64,000 nt of DNA from Heligmosomoides polygyrus polygyrus (GCA_947396885.1 OX377203.1:6138001-6202000), one strand, 5' to 3'. Numbered from the stretch's first letter, positions 10,777 through 21,320 are shown. A program made the numbers and translations. Notes: generated by a model from the letters alone, not told the origin.

Positions 10777-11249
10777 CTATTTTTAGCCCACCGTACGTAG
10801 TAGGAGTTGGCCGACGGAACGAACCTACGCGTCCACTACGCCGCGACCTTCGCACTCCAATTAAGCGACTATGATGGCGCTGTTCTAAATGAAGCGCCTA
10901 CGTCACTCAGTTAAGTGACCGCTATTGCAATAAGGAAGTCCTAGGGGGTTCTCCTTGTCCATTTCTCTCTGGGAATAGCTCCAGTTCGATGTTTCGATAC
11001 GAGAGAACATTGGAACCATATGCTTATTAATACGATCGCCTCTCGTTTTGAAGAGGTGGAGTGGTGAAAGGAGGTGCTGGCTGAAAACCTTTCGAATGCG
11101 CCATGCATTGGTCCTCTCAATGCTTCTATGGCTCCCTCCGCTGATGTCTTGGTAGATGAACCGGCTGAGAAGCGGGTAGGTGCTTTGCTAACTCTGGTCG
11201 TGAGGTTGGATCGCAACAAGACATCTTGTATCAGCCCGTATAGCCCCTA
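10777..11249. other. Unassigned intergenic sequence
   Basis: Nothing recognisable. Frames at 10941-11289 overlap on opposite strands without known motifs. Confidence 0.35.
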
Positions 11250-11315
11250 TACCAGGAGCGGAATTCACCAACGACTTACAGCAGTGTAACAGAGAAATTA
11301 CAGCCGAAAACTAGC
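11250..11315. repeat. End fragment of ATTCATCAACGACTTACAG MITE
   Basis: Contains GGAATTCACCAACGACTTAC, AACAGAGAAATTACAGCCG, matching one arm of the element at 18110-18262. The partner arm is missing. Confidence 0.55.
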
Positions 11316-11394
11316 ACGATCCTGACGAACACACCCCCGAATCGTTACCGTATCTCTGAATAGGCGCGCTTTGGCAATGGATCGCGAAATCCTT

Positions 11395-11575
11395 CCTCCC
11401 TAGCATTACACACACGAACCTCTCGTCGCTCAGGGAATGCGGATCTGGGTTCTGCGCTCTTCGAGCATCGAAGGGACTCCAGGCTGTGTGCCATCCAAGC
11501 TGCTCGTTTGGAAACTGCTTTCGTCGCTCAAGGGAAGTCCGCGGCTGGGTTCTGCGCTCTTCTTGCGGCAAAACG
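11395..11575. repeat. Direct duplication of ~110 bp period
   Basis: TCGTCGCTCAGGGAA...GGGTTCTGCGCTCTTC recurs as TCGTCGCTCAAGGGAA...GGGTTCTGCGCTCTTC about 110 bp later. No coding function seen. The rest of 11316-12040 has no gene. A weak tRNA-like stretch (minus, about 11675-11757: GTGCAGTGGATAG then GGGTTCGGCTC) lies downstream. Confidence 0.4.
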
Positions 11576-12040
11576 CATACATCTGGAAAAATGCGCAAAA
11601 AAATGCCTCGAAATTTCGTATACGTCAAAGCCCTTTAAATCCCAAGTAGTCAATTGAAATGCAAACGCCGGAGAGCCGAACCCTCCACCTCCTTCGCATG
11701 AAGCGACACCACTATCCACTGCACCACGACCATCGCGGGCGCACAAGAGATCGATCGCATGTCAGCGTGGATGCCGACGCGCGATCTCTTAGCTAGGAGT
11801 GCGCAGACAGCTTTCTATAATAGTTTCCGCGCTCCATCGCTAACCGGTATACGGTAACCATTCGGGGATGCATTCGTCAGAATCGTTTCGCACAGCTTTT
11901 CGCTTTTCGAGTGCATGGCGCGATCTGATATTTTTATGCGTTATATTATTCTTTCTTTGTTGTGCCTTAAGAGAAAGTTAAATTTATTATTTTTTCTCTG
12001 AAAATAAAAATTTTATGAAAATATTTCACTTACTAAAACT

Positions 12041-13572
12041 TCTTCTTCTTCTTCTCTTGAGCGTTTAGTCCCGCGCAGTCGCAGGGTCCGCTGTTCTTGT
12101 GATCTGTCGCCACCTCATCCTTCAAGGGCGTCATCTGCCGTGGCGCCGACTTCGGCGAGATCTCTCTTGATGACGTCCTTTCATCTTTTCCTTGGTTCCC
12201 CTCTCGGACGCTTTCCGGGTGCCTCGAAATCTAGGGCCAACCTTGTGGGGTGATCTTCTGGTATTCTGAGGACGTGTCCATACCACCTCAGGCGCTGCTC
12301 TCTCATCTTCAGCTGGATCGGGGCTGTCTTCATCACTGCCCTAACATCCTCGTTTCGCACCCTGTCCCGACGGGTCCATCCACATGCCCACCTCAGCATC
12401 CTCATCTCCGCCGCGTGCAGTTGCCGCTCCTCCGCCTTACCGACGGCCCAGCACTCACTGCCGTAGAGGAGGGCAAGGTCTCACAACTGTTCTATAGAGC
12501 TTGCCTTTGAGCGTCCTGGAGCATCTACGGTCGCAGAGGATCCCCGTGGACTCCCTCACTTGAGCCAGGCTGCGTTTATCCGTCCTCTGACCGCCTGGTC
12601 CACACTTCCTTCCTCGGATAGGTCACTTCCGAGGTAGCGGAATTCTTCCACTTTCTCGATCGTTTCCCCTTGGCAGTCTAGGATCGATCCAGCGTACTGC
12701 TCAAAGCTGATGAACTTCGTCTTCTTCACGTTCAGCGGTAGGCCGTTGTCTGCGAGGGCTCTCTGCCACCGCTGCACCTTCTCCTCCAGCTCCTCCTGGT
12801 TGTCGGCTACTAGGGCGATGTCGTCCGCGTAGAGGATCGTTCTGAGAGGGTCTGCTGGAGGTGGTTCACTATTGAGTCAAGCGTCAGAAGGAAGAGGAAC
12901 GGACTCAGAGCCGACCCTTGGTGTACCCCCACTGTGATGTCCACTTTCCTTGTCACCCCGTGTGGAGTTCGTATCGCCGCTTTCGAGCCCTCGTACATGT
13001 CCCTTATGACCGTGATCAGACGTTCCGGGACACCCCTCCCTCGAAGGGCATTCCAGATTACGGCCCTAGCTAGCCTGTCGTAGGCCTTCTCCAGCTCCAG
13101 GAATGCCAGGTAGCAGGGTTTTCGTTTCTCCCGATATTTCTCCATCACCTGACGAGCGATGAAGATGGCGTCTGTGGTGGACCTCTCAGGCATGAAGCCC
13201 CACTGCACCTGGGAGATGGGTACCATCTACCTCAGCCTTGAGCCGACCAGTCGTTCGTAGATATTTATCGTGTGTGAGATCAGTTTGATCCCTCGGTAGT
13301 TGGAGCATTCGGAAGCGTCTCCCTTCTGCTTGAAGATGAGGACTATGGTGCTGTTCCTCCAGTCATCCGGCATCTTAGTTCTTTCGTGATTCTGTTGAGG
13401 AACTGCGTCAACCAGTTGACTCCGAGGTCCCCGAGCACCTTCCAAGCCTCTACTGGCACTCCGTCAGGCCCTGCTGCCTTTCCAGTTTCATCTTCCCTAT
13501 GGCCTTGCGAACCTCTTCTTGCGTCCAGGGTGGGATGGGTCCTTCCGTTGGTTGTTCTTCCTCGGCCTCCCG
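12041..13572 (-). mobile_element. 5'-truncated non-LTR retrotransposon with GAA-repeat tail
   Basis: Flanked by a perfect 17-bp target duplication ATTTCACTTACTAAAAC (12024-12040 and 13573-13589). The minus-strand 3' end is a (GAA)n tract (CTTCTTCTTCTTC on the plus strand), not poly-A. Only the reverse-transcriptase half remains. This is a second LINE family, distinct from the RTE at 30.6 kb. Confidence 0.9.
12181..13572 (-). pseudogene. Reverse transcriptase of LINE family 2, broken
   Basis: Blocks in N-to-C order on the minus strand are: MPDDWRNSTIVLIFKQKGD and NYRGIKLISHTINIYERL (13227-13445); QWGFMPERSTTDAIF, LELEKAYDRL and VHQGSALSPFLF (12810-13226); the YADD catalytic box near 12825 in another frame; LNVKKTKFISF and YLGSDLSEEGSVDQAVRGRI (12556-12777); and the C-terminal LRWYGHVLRIPEDHPTR (12181-12405). 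An in-frame TAG separates the first two blocks near 13227. A frameshift lies just before YADD (about 12840), and others follow. These are standard non-LTR RT motifs 2-7 with a DNA-template-priming function, now inactive. No endonuclease domain is left because of the 5' truncation. Confidence 0.85.
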
Positions 13573-13589
13573 ATTTCACTTACTAAAAC

Positions 13590-14364
13590 AGGTGAGCGAA
13601 AAATTTCAAAAAAAGTTATACCAAATTTTGCTTAAACAATAACTTATTGAGTCTGTAGTTTAACCTGCCTGAAGGGCAACTCGATTTAGAAGAGTTCGCT
13701 TTGGTTTCAAAAGTCTGAAAGCTAGCTAGAAATTAGAAGAGTGTCCAATTTGATCCGAAAATGGTATAAATGCCCTCGCATAATGGGACAGCAGCTGAAG
13801 CTCTGGTAGGAATTCAAGCAAAGAATTGGAGATGCTAATTAGAATATGCAGCCCTTCCGATTAGGATAGATCCACACTTAGTCCTCTGATAGAGTTCGAA
13901 CTCGCCAGCCTTGTCCAGCAGGCGAAGGTGTTATCCTCTGCTCTATATGGCCAAGGAACTATTGTTCAGTGCCAAAACTAGACCCGACGGCGCCTAAACA
14001 CAAATGGATATCCTAGGCATCGTCGGCTAAGACTCCGTGCTCTTCGCAGGGATTGATTCCTCGATCTCGTAGAGCATCCAAGATTAACCTGGTGTCGTCA
14101 CAGCTTGACATCTGCTTGCCGTCTTAGAAAGCCACTCCAGCGATTGACAGTGGTGTTCAGTCATTGCAGTAGCTTGTTACCTAATCCCATAACATCGGCG
14201 GTTATCCACACCTCGTTGGGAGAACTTCTTCACTTTGTCGATCTGGAGCATTCCAGCCCTCAAAATGCATTTTTATGCGAAATTATATCCTTTTCGTACG
14301 AAATATTTACACGAAACATTTATAAGCCTGTGAGGTTGCATAGATCCGACTCCTGATTGGCCGG
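13590..14364. other. Unassigned; AT-rich repeat motif at start
   Basis: 13590-13760 carries the AT-rich GTCCAATTTG-type repeat. 13855-13872 contains GATTAGGATAGATCC, resembling the terminus of the MITE at 44944-45446. No gene is recognisable. Confidence 0.35.
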
Positions 14365-14405
14365 CGCTTCTACGCTTCCCAATGCTGCCCATATTCGCGA
14401 CATGG
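14365..14405. repeat. Right end of CCAAT-palindrome MITE
   Basis: Contains CCAATGCTGCCCATATTCGC followed by GACATGG, the standard right terminus of the family described at 58797-58999. No left end is found upstream. Confidence 0.6.
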
Positions 14406-14884
14406 GCCACTTTTTTAGAAAGAAAGGCAAACCGGTTCAAATAAGAGGTCACATATGTACTACCAGAATCCGTAGGCGTCATACAGCATCGTCAAAGGAC
14501 GGCATTTAGACAAAGGCTTAGCCCATCGAGTTCAGAGCACCACTAAAAGAGATCAACTACGCAGTCCACTCTTTCATCCGTCTTAACCACGCTAAGCAAC
14601 GCAGCTGATCGCCTGTCCATCTCATCATACTAGCTATCAGCCTCAGCTAAGCTTCACTATGTACGAAAAGTGTGCTCTAATCGGCCGACTCACATCGATT
14701 TTCTAGGGTTTCCCTTAGCAGAGAAGACCGGGTGCTTAAAAATAGCGGCGGCTTTGAATCCACTGAAATCTCGCCATGAGTACACACAAATTTTTAGCAT
14801 CGTAAATGAGCCGTATTGATTAATTTCTGCTTTTTTAAGGTTTCAAACTTAAAAACAAACTATGTCTTGTAAGAAATGCAGGGT
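14406..14884. other. Unassigned intergenic sequence
   Basis: No gene or repeat recognised. Confidence 0.3.
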
Positions 14885-15475
14885 GCTGTGAAAAAATACA
14901 GGTTTTACTCGAAAGGTTCTAACATTGCTGCTAATAAAGCTTCTAGAGCTGTTTGAGACTAGTATGAAAGCACGTGTAGCAAAAATTCTGTGACGTTTAA
15001 ATGGTCAAGATCGCGTCATGCACTCGTATGAAGCCTTAAATTTTAGATACTTGATTGTTTCTGCATGTTATTGATTGCACAATTCATCGATCTGGCGATT
15101 GCTCTAATAACGCTCTCTACATATCTGAGCCCATAACAAGAGTCATGCCCGGCTCTAGGCTTTCCTTCGAGGAGAAGAAGTTTAGTTTCCTGGAGTGCTA
15201 TTGGAAATTCGGAAATATCGTTGAAGTGCAGACGCGATTCAGCGACTAGTTCTCCAAAGCACCACCCACTCGCGTCACCCCTGCACAATCAATCGAGTTT
15301 GAAATGCCAGGCTTCGGGTGGAAACATGGCGCAATCTTGACCATTTGCATGCCGCAGAAATCTCGTTACCCTGTGCTTGCATATGAGTCTCCAACATCTT
15401 CCAAAACTTCGCTAGCAGCAATGTTAGAACCTTTCAAATAGTACCTGCCTTTTTGAGACACCTTGCATTTTTTTG
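14885..15475. repeat. Foldback element with HTH-like frame in the loop
   Basis: The left arm (about 14885-15020: AAAGGTTCTAACATTGCTGC, AAATGGTCAAGATCGCG) is inverted-repeat to the right arm (about 15324-15475: GCAGCAATGTTAGAACCTTT, CAATCTTGACCATTT). The loop of about 300 bp carries the short frame at 15055-15249. Confidence 0.6.
15055..15249 (+). pseudogene. Possible HTH fragment (DUF4817-like)
   Basis: A 64-codon frame includes SFEEKKFSFLECYWKFGNI and VEVQTRFSD, then a stop, then the in-frame continuation FSKAPPTRVTPA. The pattern resembles the helix-turn-helix found at the N-terminus of some transposon proteins (SxEEKxFxVxxYxxxxS...VQxxFxxxFxxxPPxRxTI). It is too short and too degraded for a firm call. 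Treat it as a relic inside a foldback. Confidence 0.25.
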
Positions 15476-15564
15476 CAAGGCGTAGTGTGCATTTAAGTTT
15501 TAAACCTTAAATCGATATGACCACTCTGTGAAAAATTATAAACAAGTATTTAATCGAAATAAAT

Positions 15565-15915
15565 TAGAGTGCTAGAATGTCGGTGGTTTAGAATGTGTCC
15601 CTCGTTACGCGCATACAACAGTTGTTCGACACCGTTTACCTCAAACTTGGGCGTTTACCTCAAACTTGGGTAATTAAACCAAACCCTCAATATACAACTA
15701 CAGTAGATATTAGAGCGTCCTAAAAACATCTTACAAAAGAATGAGGAATAAAAAAAATGAAACATGAGAAGAGCGCCATGTGAATTTTCCCGTATGACTC
15801 TTTTTAGGGAGTTTTTTGTTTGCATAGCTGCACAATCTGATAAATCTCTAAGCGAAATTCCTCACAGTATCCCACAAAATCGTCCTGTGATCGTGAGAAA
15901 GTCGCAACACGAAAC
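15565..15915 (-). repeat. SL1-containing repeat, copy 1
   Basis: A roughly 350-bp unit shared with 47104-47455. Common blocks include TAGAGTGCTAGA, GTTCGACACCGTTTACCTC, ACATGAGAAGAGC, AATCTGATAAA and ATCGTCCT. It contains the SL-RNA-like segment annotated separately. The shared sequence extends about 235 bp upstream of SL1 on the minus strand. Confidence 0.75.
15575..15680 (-). ncRNA. SL1 spliced-leader RNA-like sequence
   Basis: On the minus strand 15680-15659 is an exact 22-nt nematode SL1 leader (starts GGTTTAATTACCC, ends AAGTTTGAG). It is followed by GTAAAC, the donor side expected in SL RNA. The last 13 nt of SL1 plus GTAAAC are then repeated (15651-15639), an internal duplication. Downstream is GTTGTATGCGCGTAAC, which can form a hairpin. 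No clear Sm site (A-U4-6-G) is visible and the 3' portion does not look like the C. elegans SL1 RNA I know. It may be a variant gene, a pseudogene or an SL-derived repeat. Confidence 0.45.
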
Positions 15916-16083
15916 ACAATCAATCCGGTGTAAATTCCAAACTTTCAGGCGAGTTCATGGCGAAACCATACCGCTCATATGTCAGAAAACTTCTATTTTC
16001 CAATGCTTTCATACGAGTCTTTAACTTCTTTAGTACCTCTACTGTGAGCAAAGCTATCGCCTTTCAAACAGTGTATACATCCA

Positions 16084-16887
16084 GGTTTTCGGAGTATCTC
16101 ACGTATGGCCTATGATGTCAGTGTTCTGTCATGCCTGGAACGCTCCGAGAGTACGCCGTGCACAATGCATATAGGATCAAACCTATCAATCGAGGGGGAG
16201 AAGGCATGTTCGCTTCTATCTTCCCTTAATGGAAAATGTAAAGCCTTTAAGACGGTCTTGCACCGTCTAAAGAAATTTATAAGATATTTCCGGCCGTCCT
16301 ACATAGGATTTGCTCCATTCAGCCCGACGAGCCTTTGGAGTGCGCCATACTCAATGCATATCGGATCGAACCTATCAATCGAGTGCGCCGAAGCGGTTCA
16401 AATGTTGTGCTAAACAGCAAAGCTTGTTCTTTTTTAGGTGCTTTAGTGCACACACTGACAACAGCTTATACAAATGAAGAGGTTTTATGAACTGAGAAGG
16501 GAGAGTGCGACGTGCACAATGCATATACAATAGAGCCGTTTGAAATTAGATTAGATTAGAAATTTCCGGCCACCCTATTCAGGAATTGCTCTGCTCTGTC
16601 CCGGCGAGACTTTAGAGTACGCCGTGAACAATGCCATATATTTAGAATCGAACCTATTAATTGGATGTACTGGCTGGAAATTTCTGATAAAGTTTTGTAA
16701 GCGGTTCGAAATAGTCTTGAAGGCTTTACGTTTTCCAGTAAGGGAAGATAGAAGCGGAGTGAACATGCCTTCTTCCACTCGAGTGATAGGTTCGATCCTA
16801 TATACATTGTGCAAGGCGCACTCTCGGAGGGTTCCAGGCATGACAGAACACTGTCAACATACCCCATTCTTGAGATACTCCGAAAAC
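16084..16887. repeat. Foldback element with ~330-bp arms
   Basis: The left arm (16084-16420: GTTTTCGGAGTATCTCA, GTTCTGTCATGCCTGGAAC, GAACCTATCAATCGAG) is inverted-repeat to the right arm (16560-16887: GTTCCAGGCATGACAGAAC, TGAGATACTCCGAAAAC). The same CACAATGCATATAGGATC-type motif also recurs within each arm. Mirrored frames encode similar ~100-residue peptides from each arm, a by-product of the inversion and not evidence of a gene. Confidence 0.65.
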
Positions 16888-17189
16888 ATTCACGTCCTGG
16901 GAAATAAGGTGCTCTAATGGTAAGAGCCTGCTCCAGTCATTTTTCAGGCCACCCACGACGAAAATGCTGTGCTCTGGTAAAGTTTTATATATGTTTGTGT
17001 AGATCTCGAGAAGCCAAATCGAGCGGTGCCAACAGTTTCTCAAACAACTTAAAACTGAAGAAGTTATGAGCATGCGACGGTTTGCGACGGATTTTTCCGT
17101 CACAAACCGTCTTTTTGACCGCGCGACGCGGGCGGTATTGTACTGCGTAGGCCGATATGGTAAATCAGCCGTGAGATGTTACGGTGGTA

Positions 17190-17215
17190 TCGTTGATGAA
17201 TCTGGCCCCAAGAGG
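17190..17215. repeat. MITE terminus
   Basis: TCGTTGATGAATCTGGCCCC is a typical end of the ATTCATCAACG MITE group. A single end only. Confidence 0.45.
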
Positions 17216-17315
17216 GGTCAGACTCCGAGAACGCTGCCGTTTATCCTTTATCCAAAATTATATCTACAAATGTTAGTTAATTCGTGTGCATCACATCTCG
17301 CTATGTTCGCTATCG

Positions 17316-17375
17316 AGCGCGCATCAGCAACATCTCCATTCGTCCCTCTCGCGTGCCAAAGTGCTCCAATGCTTC
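17316..17375 (-). repeat. Short RTE 3' fragment
   Basis: CATCTCCATTCGTCCCTCTC, GCGTGCCAAAGTGCTCCAAT matches the C-terminal coding end of RTE. It has no tail. Confidence 0.6.
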
Positions 17376-17939
17376 GTGTTCTCGTTTGCCCGTTGGTTCA
17401 ATGATAGCTTATTGACCAGGGGTTGAATAGCTAGAAAAAAGTGAGGTAAAGGGGTACGGTTGTAGAAAATCTATAATATCTTCCTACTGTAGGAATGAGC
17501 TCATTTAAGCTTATCGGTGTTAGAATAATTGATTTTCAATTAGTGAACTGATTCAGTTGGTGTAATTGCTTAACAGTTTTGCTCGTTAAAAGGCTTCTGG
17601 AGCATTACAGGCTAATCCAAGTTACAGGGACATTTTCCTAACGAATACTTGAAAACTCTCGGCTCTGAAGAGTACAAATGAAGCGTCCTTCAATAGTGGA
17701 TCCGAACGCCCGCCACCTGCTGATTAAGGCATCCAGTTGCGGTCTTAAAGATGGAGCCAAACTGGTGCTTGAATGCATAACCTCGCATGCCTTTCACTCG
17801 GTTGGGATCAGTGATGGAGATCTTCAGCATTAGAGAAGGTGTTTCAAAAATTATTGGTTTCATTTTTAAAAAGTCTCGCTTGGAGGTTTTTGCAAACTAT
17901 TGAATTATTGTTTAAAAAAATTGAATTAAATTATAATAA
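17376..17939. other. Unassigned intergenic sequence
   Basis: No recognisable gene, RNA or repeat. Confidence 0.3.
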
Positions 17940-18108
17940 TGGTGCATGGATTGCAGTGGGAGGAGGTGCCGGCTGTCGCACTCACCCGATATCATGGTCT
18001 TGGATCGCGTTTCCTGCATAGGCCAGCCATACCTTCCATCCCTTCGGGTCGATGAAATCGTGTCGGACTCGTCTGGAAAGTATGAGATAATAGTGACTTG
18101 TCCATCAG
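17940..18108 (+). repeat. tRNA-derived SINE, 5' part, diverged
   Basis: Has GGAGGAGGTGCCGGCTGTCG, CTTCCATCCCTTCGGGTCG and GACTCGTCTGGAAAG in family order. The 3' half is replaced by the MITE that begins at 18110. Confidence 0.7.
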
Positions 18109-18109
18109 G

Positions 18110-18262
18110 GGCGTGATTCATGAACGACTTACAGCAGTTTAACAGAGAAAATACAGCCGAAGTCCCTGATAGCGCGACGAAATGCTTCACCAAATCGCCC
18201 TGGGATTTCAGCTGTATTTTCCCTCTTAAATTACTGTAAGTCGTTGATAAATCCGGCACCAG
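18110..18262. mobile_element. ATTCATGAACGACTTACAG MITE
   Basis: The left arm GATTCATGAACGACTTACAG, AACAGAGAAAATACAGCCG pairs with the right arm CAGCTGTATTTTCCC, TTACTGTAAGTCGTTGATAA. About 150 bp with ~45-bp inverted ends and no coding. The best preserved two-ended member in the window. Confidence 0.65.
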
Positions 18263-18329
18263 CTGGCAGCTGAAAGCCATGCGATGAGCCAAGTTCGCAT
18301 AAAATTTCCTCCGCGGTAACTCCGGATTG

Positions 18330-18624
18330 GCGCGTGTAGCGCAGTCGGAGGAGGCGCCGGCTGTCGCCTGCACCCGATGCCAGGTTCCTGGTTCGGATTT
18401 CCCGCCCAGGCCAACCAAACTTTCCATCCCTCCGGGGTTGGTGAATTGGCACCAGACTTGTCTGGAAAGGATAGAGCGCTGACTTGTTCAACAGCTTGCC
18501 AGCGCAAGTCATTGTATGGCCAAGTGCGCATTCAAATCGCCTCCACGACATCCCGTAGAAGAAGAATGCGTGGTGCATCCCAAAAGGGTATGAGTAACGT
18601 CGTCCTTTATCCTTTATCCTTAAC
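18330..18624 (+). repeat. tRNA-derived SINE, full length
   Basis: Head GCGTGTAGCGCAGTCGGAGG, box-B-like GGTTCGGATTTCC, body CTTCCATCCCTCCGGGGT and CGCAAGTCATTGTATGGCC, and tail (CCTTTAT)n. A partial second 3' end follows to 18697 (AGAATGCGTAATGCATCCC). Confidence 0.85.
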
Positions 18625-18697
18625 TCTAGAAGCAGAATGCGTAATGCATCCCAAACAGGAATAGATTAATGCCGTGCTTTATTCTCTATCCTTCCGC

Positions 18698-19086
18698 TCG
18701 TTTTCAAATCAATCTCGACACTTTTCAAGGTAAATTTTGGGTTAAAACAACTTTTTGTCCAAAGAAAGTTTGGTATCGTTTTCTTAAATTTTTAAAATTT
18801 TCCCTATAGAAGTAGTACACATACGGTTTGACATTTTATAAAAATTTTTTCAAAAAATTAAATAATTAAAACTTCTTTTGAAATTTTCGAAAGCAGCAAA
18901 TTTTCATGTGATTAAGAGAAGATTAAAATTTCCTTGGAAAATAAAATTTTTACATAAAATGTCAAACATTATGTTTACTTTTTGAAGGAGGTGAATTTAT
19001 TTTTAATGCTATTTAGTTTTCTAGGTATAGTATTTTATATGCAAAGGGTAGCTAGCTTTTCCCTTCCACATAAAATACTTCCTTCC
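18698..19086. other. AT-rich dispersed repeat
   Basis: AT-rich sequence of the kind that recurs at 5.4, 13.6, 42.3, 55.1 and 59.6 kb. No gene. Confidence 0.35.
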
Positions 19087-19273
19087 TATTAGGTCGTTGC
19101 GTATGAAACAGCCGATTTTGCTGCCTCAATTCTGGTTGATTTTCGTTGCTATGCATGTTCACGTTTTAAGCTTTCTGTACAGTTTCTGAAAGCGCAGGAT
19201 CTCCGCTGTCGTACCATTATAGTTTTCGCGACACAATTGTCTCGTTCCGAGTTCTTGACGTCGTTTTTACGGT

Positions 19274-20700
19274 ATGAATCAACGCGATGTTCGAAAGCTC
19301 TACTTGTATGAATGGAGAAGTGAACACAACGCCGCGGCCGCAGCTCGTGACATCAGCGCTGCATTTGGGGAGGATTTCGCTGAGGAGCGCACAATTCGCC
19401 AGTGGTTCGAAAGGTCTCGTTCTGGAGATTAAAGTCTCGAAGGCGAAGATCGAGGTAGGGCGCCATCACTCCTTAACGACGACCAACTCAAAGCCATGGT
19501 GGAAACGCATCGGCGTCAAACTGTGAGAGAGTCAGTACAGCATTTCGACGTTGACGGAAGCACTACCAATCGCCACTTGAATGCGATCGGAAAAATAAAG
19601 AAGTTGGATGAATGGATACCGCACGAACTGACCGCCGGGCAGGTGCTGAAGCGCCACGACACCTGTGTTTCGCTGAGGCTGCACAACCTAAGCGAGCCTT
19701 TTTGGACAACATCGTGTAATGCGACGAAGAATGGATCCTTCGGGACAATCGTCGTCTCTCTGCACAATAGCTGGACGAGAATGAGGGTCTCAAGGAGATA
19801 CCGAAACCAAGTCTCCATCCACAGAAGACCATGGTGACCGTATGGTGGACAATGACTGGTTTAGTCAATTTCAAGTTCCGAAGACTGGAGAGACCATCAC
19901 AGCGGAGAAGTATGTGCCGAAATTGAAGCGATGCACCAGAAGTTGATTGAAAACAGCCAGCTCTGGCTAATCGAACACGCCTAATCCTACTGTATGACAA
20001 CGCGCGTCCGTATCACCTGTCGTCCCATTGATCATCGACTTGCTCGAGTGAGCACCAACGACGTCTCCATTCGTCCTTGTCGCGTGCCAAAGTGCTCCAA
20101 CAGCTCTCCTCCCTCGAGGCACACGAAGAGCGTCATATCGGTCGTTCAGTGCTTTCACGAAGAAGTGCGACCAACGCATTGGTGGGCGTCCTGGTGTTCC
20201 CTTCACATCCCGCGGAATCCAGTCGGTGACGGCTGTCGTCCAGCGGGTGTCTGCGAATCGTATTACATGGCCGACCCACCTAATTTTCGACGACTTGGCC
20301 CATGCGACAGCGTCTCTGATCTTCGAACGTTGGCGAAGCTCGGAACTCCGAAGGCCATCTCTCACTTGCGTGAGTCGTGTCACACCGAGCATCGTCCTCT
20401 TGATTCCACGCGCATCCGTACGTTTCAAAAATTGCTGTCCGGAAACTGGACGAATTGGGATACGAAGCTCTGCCACATCCAGAACATTCACCACATCTGT
20501 TCTCTACCGATTATCATTTCTTTTGAGCATCTAGATCGTCATGTGAAGGCTAAAAAATTCAGCAAACAAGATGATGTCGAAAACGACTTTTTATGGTTTA
20601 TTAATTCTCGTAGTTCTCATTTTTGCAAAGATGGAATGTCTAAGCTCTTGCTTCGTTGGAAAAAGTATATTAATTGTGATGGCGCTTATTTCGGGTAATA
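19274..20700 (+). pseudogene. Mariner transposase, interrupted
   Basis: The N-terminus from an ATG at about 19274 reads KLYLYEWRSEHNAAAAARD, ISAAFGEDFAEERTIRQWFE. A stop breaks the frame at the usual GDESLE position, and another falls just before the first catalytic block CDEEWILRDN. The second block DNARP lies at 19996-20010, where the RTE fragment is inserted. The remainder resumes at 20421, and STDYHFF with the third Asp lies near 20515 in a shifted frame. The C-terminal part continues to about 20697. It is inactive through stops, frameshifts and the insertion. Confidence 0.8.
20013..20408 (-). mobile_element. RTE 3' fragment inserted in the mariner
   Basis: 5'-truncated RTE copy with one tail unit at 20013. 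It is bounded by a 12-bp duplication with one mismatch, CGCGCGTCCGTA (20001-20012) and CGCGCATCCGTA (20409-20420). The mariner coding sequence resumes on the far side. The frame inside is degenerate. Confidence 0.85.
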
Positions 20701-20992
20701 AAATTGCTTTCATGCAAAGTTATGAGCTGTCAAAGTTTTCACTCAAAATCGGCCATTTCATATGCAACGACCTAATACTTACGGCAACTATAATATTCTC
20801 AAATTGGAGTAGATCCTAGGAAGAAATCGCAGAAGAAGAAGTTGTGGAAAAAGAATTTGAAAAACTTCATTATCTGATGCTAGTGGTGGTTATTAATCCA
20901 GTTTTATTGTTGTATATTTCGGAGGAAGAATTTCACCTGCTTTCCGTATAGCTTCATAAACGGCAAGGTAGTTGTTCTCCTTGTTTTTGACG

Positions 20993-21320
20993 TATCACCT
21001 GTATCACCTGTCGTCCCGTTGATCATCGACTTGCTCGAACGGGCGCCAGCAGCGTCTCCATTCATCCCTGTCGCGTGCCAGAGTGGCCCAATGGGTCCTC
21101 CTCGCTCGAGGGACACGAAGAGCGTCATATCGGCCGTTCAGGGCTTTCACGAAGAAGTCCGACCAACGCGTTGATGGGCGTTCTGGTGTTCTCTTGACAT
21201 CCCGCGGAATCCAGTCGGTGATGGCTCTCGTCCAGCGGGTGTCTGCGAATCGCATTACATGGCCGGCCCACCTAATTTTCGACGACTTGGCCCATGCGAC
21301 AGCGTCTCTGATCTTCGAAC
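20993..21320 (-). mobile_element. RTE 3' fragment
   Basis: Two to three TATCACCTG tail units followed by the C-terminal RTE coding sequence (WRRC...[10 protein letters not shown], stop in the tail). It is 5'-truncated after the GAACG/CCGTGTG junction. No target duplication was found. Confidence 0.8.

Larger units (their letters stand above)
19089..20775 (+). mobile_element. Mariner of bandit type, split by an RTE insertion
   Basis: The ends TTAGGTCGTTGCGTATGAAA and (inverted) TTAGGTCGTTGCATATGAAA extend about 31 bp with few mismatches. TA lies at 19087-19088 and 20776-20777. Removing the RTE insertion and one copy of its target duplication leaves about 1.28 kb, normal for mariner. The resemblance to the hookworm element bandit is from memory. 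Confidence 0.85.

Noticed and set aside
15055..15249. Host transcription-factor HTH gene
   Set aside because: Only ~30 residues are HTH-like, a stop interrupts the frame, and the segment lies in a foldback loop.
16105..16867. Two similar ~100-residue proteins on opposite strands
   Set aside because: They are translations of the two arms of one inverted repeat and do not resemble any known protein.
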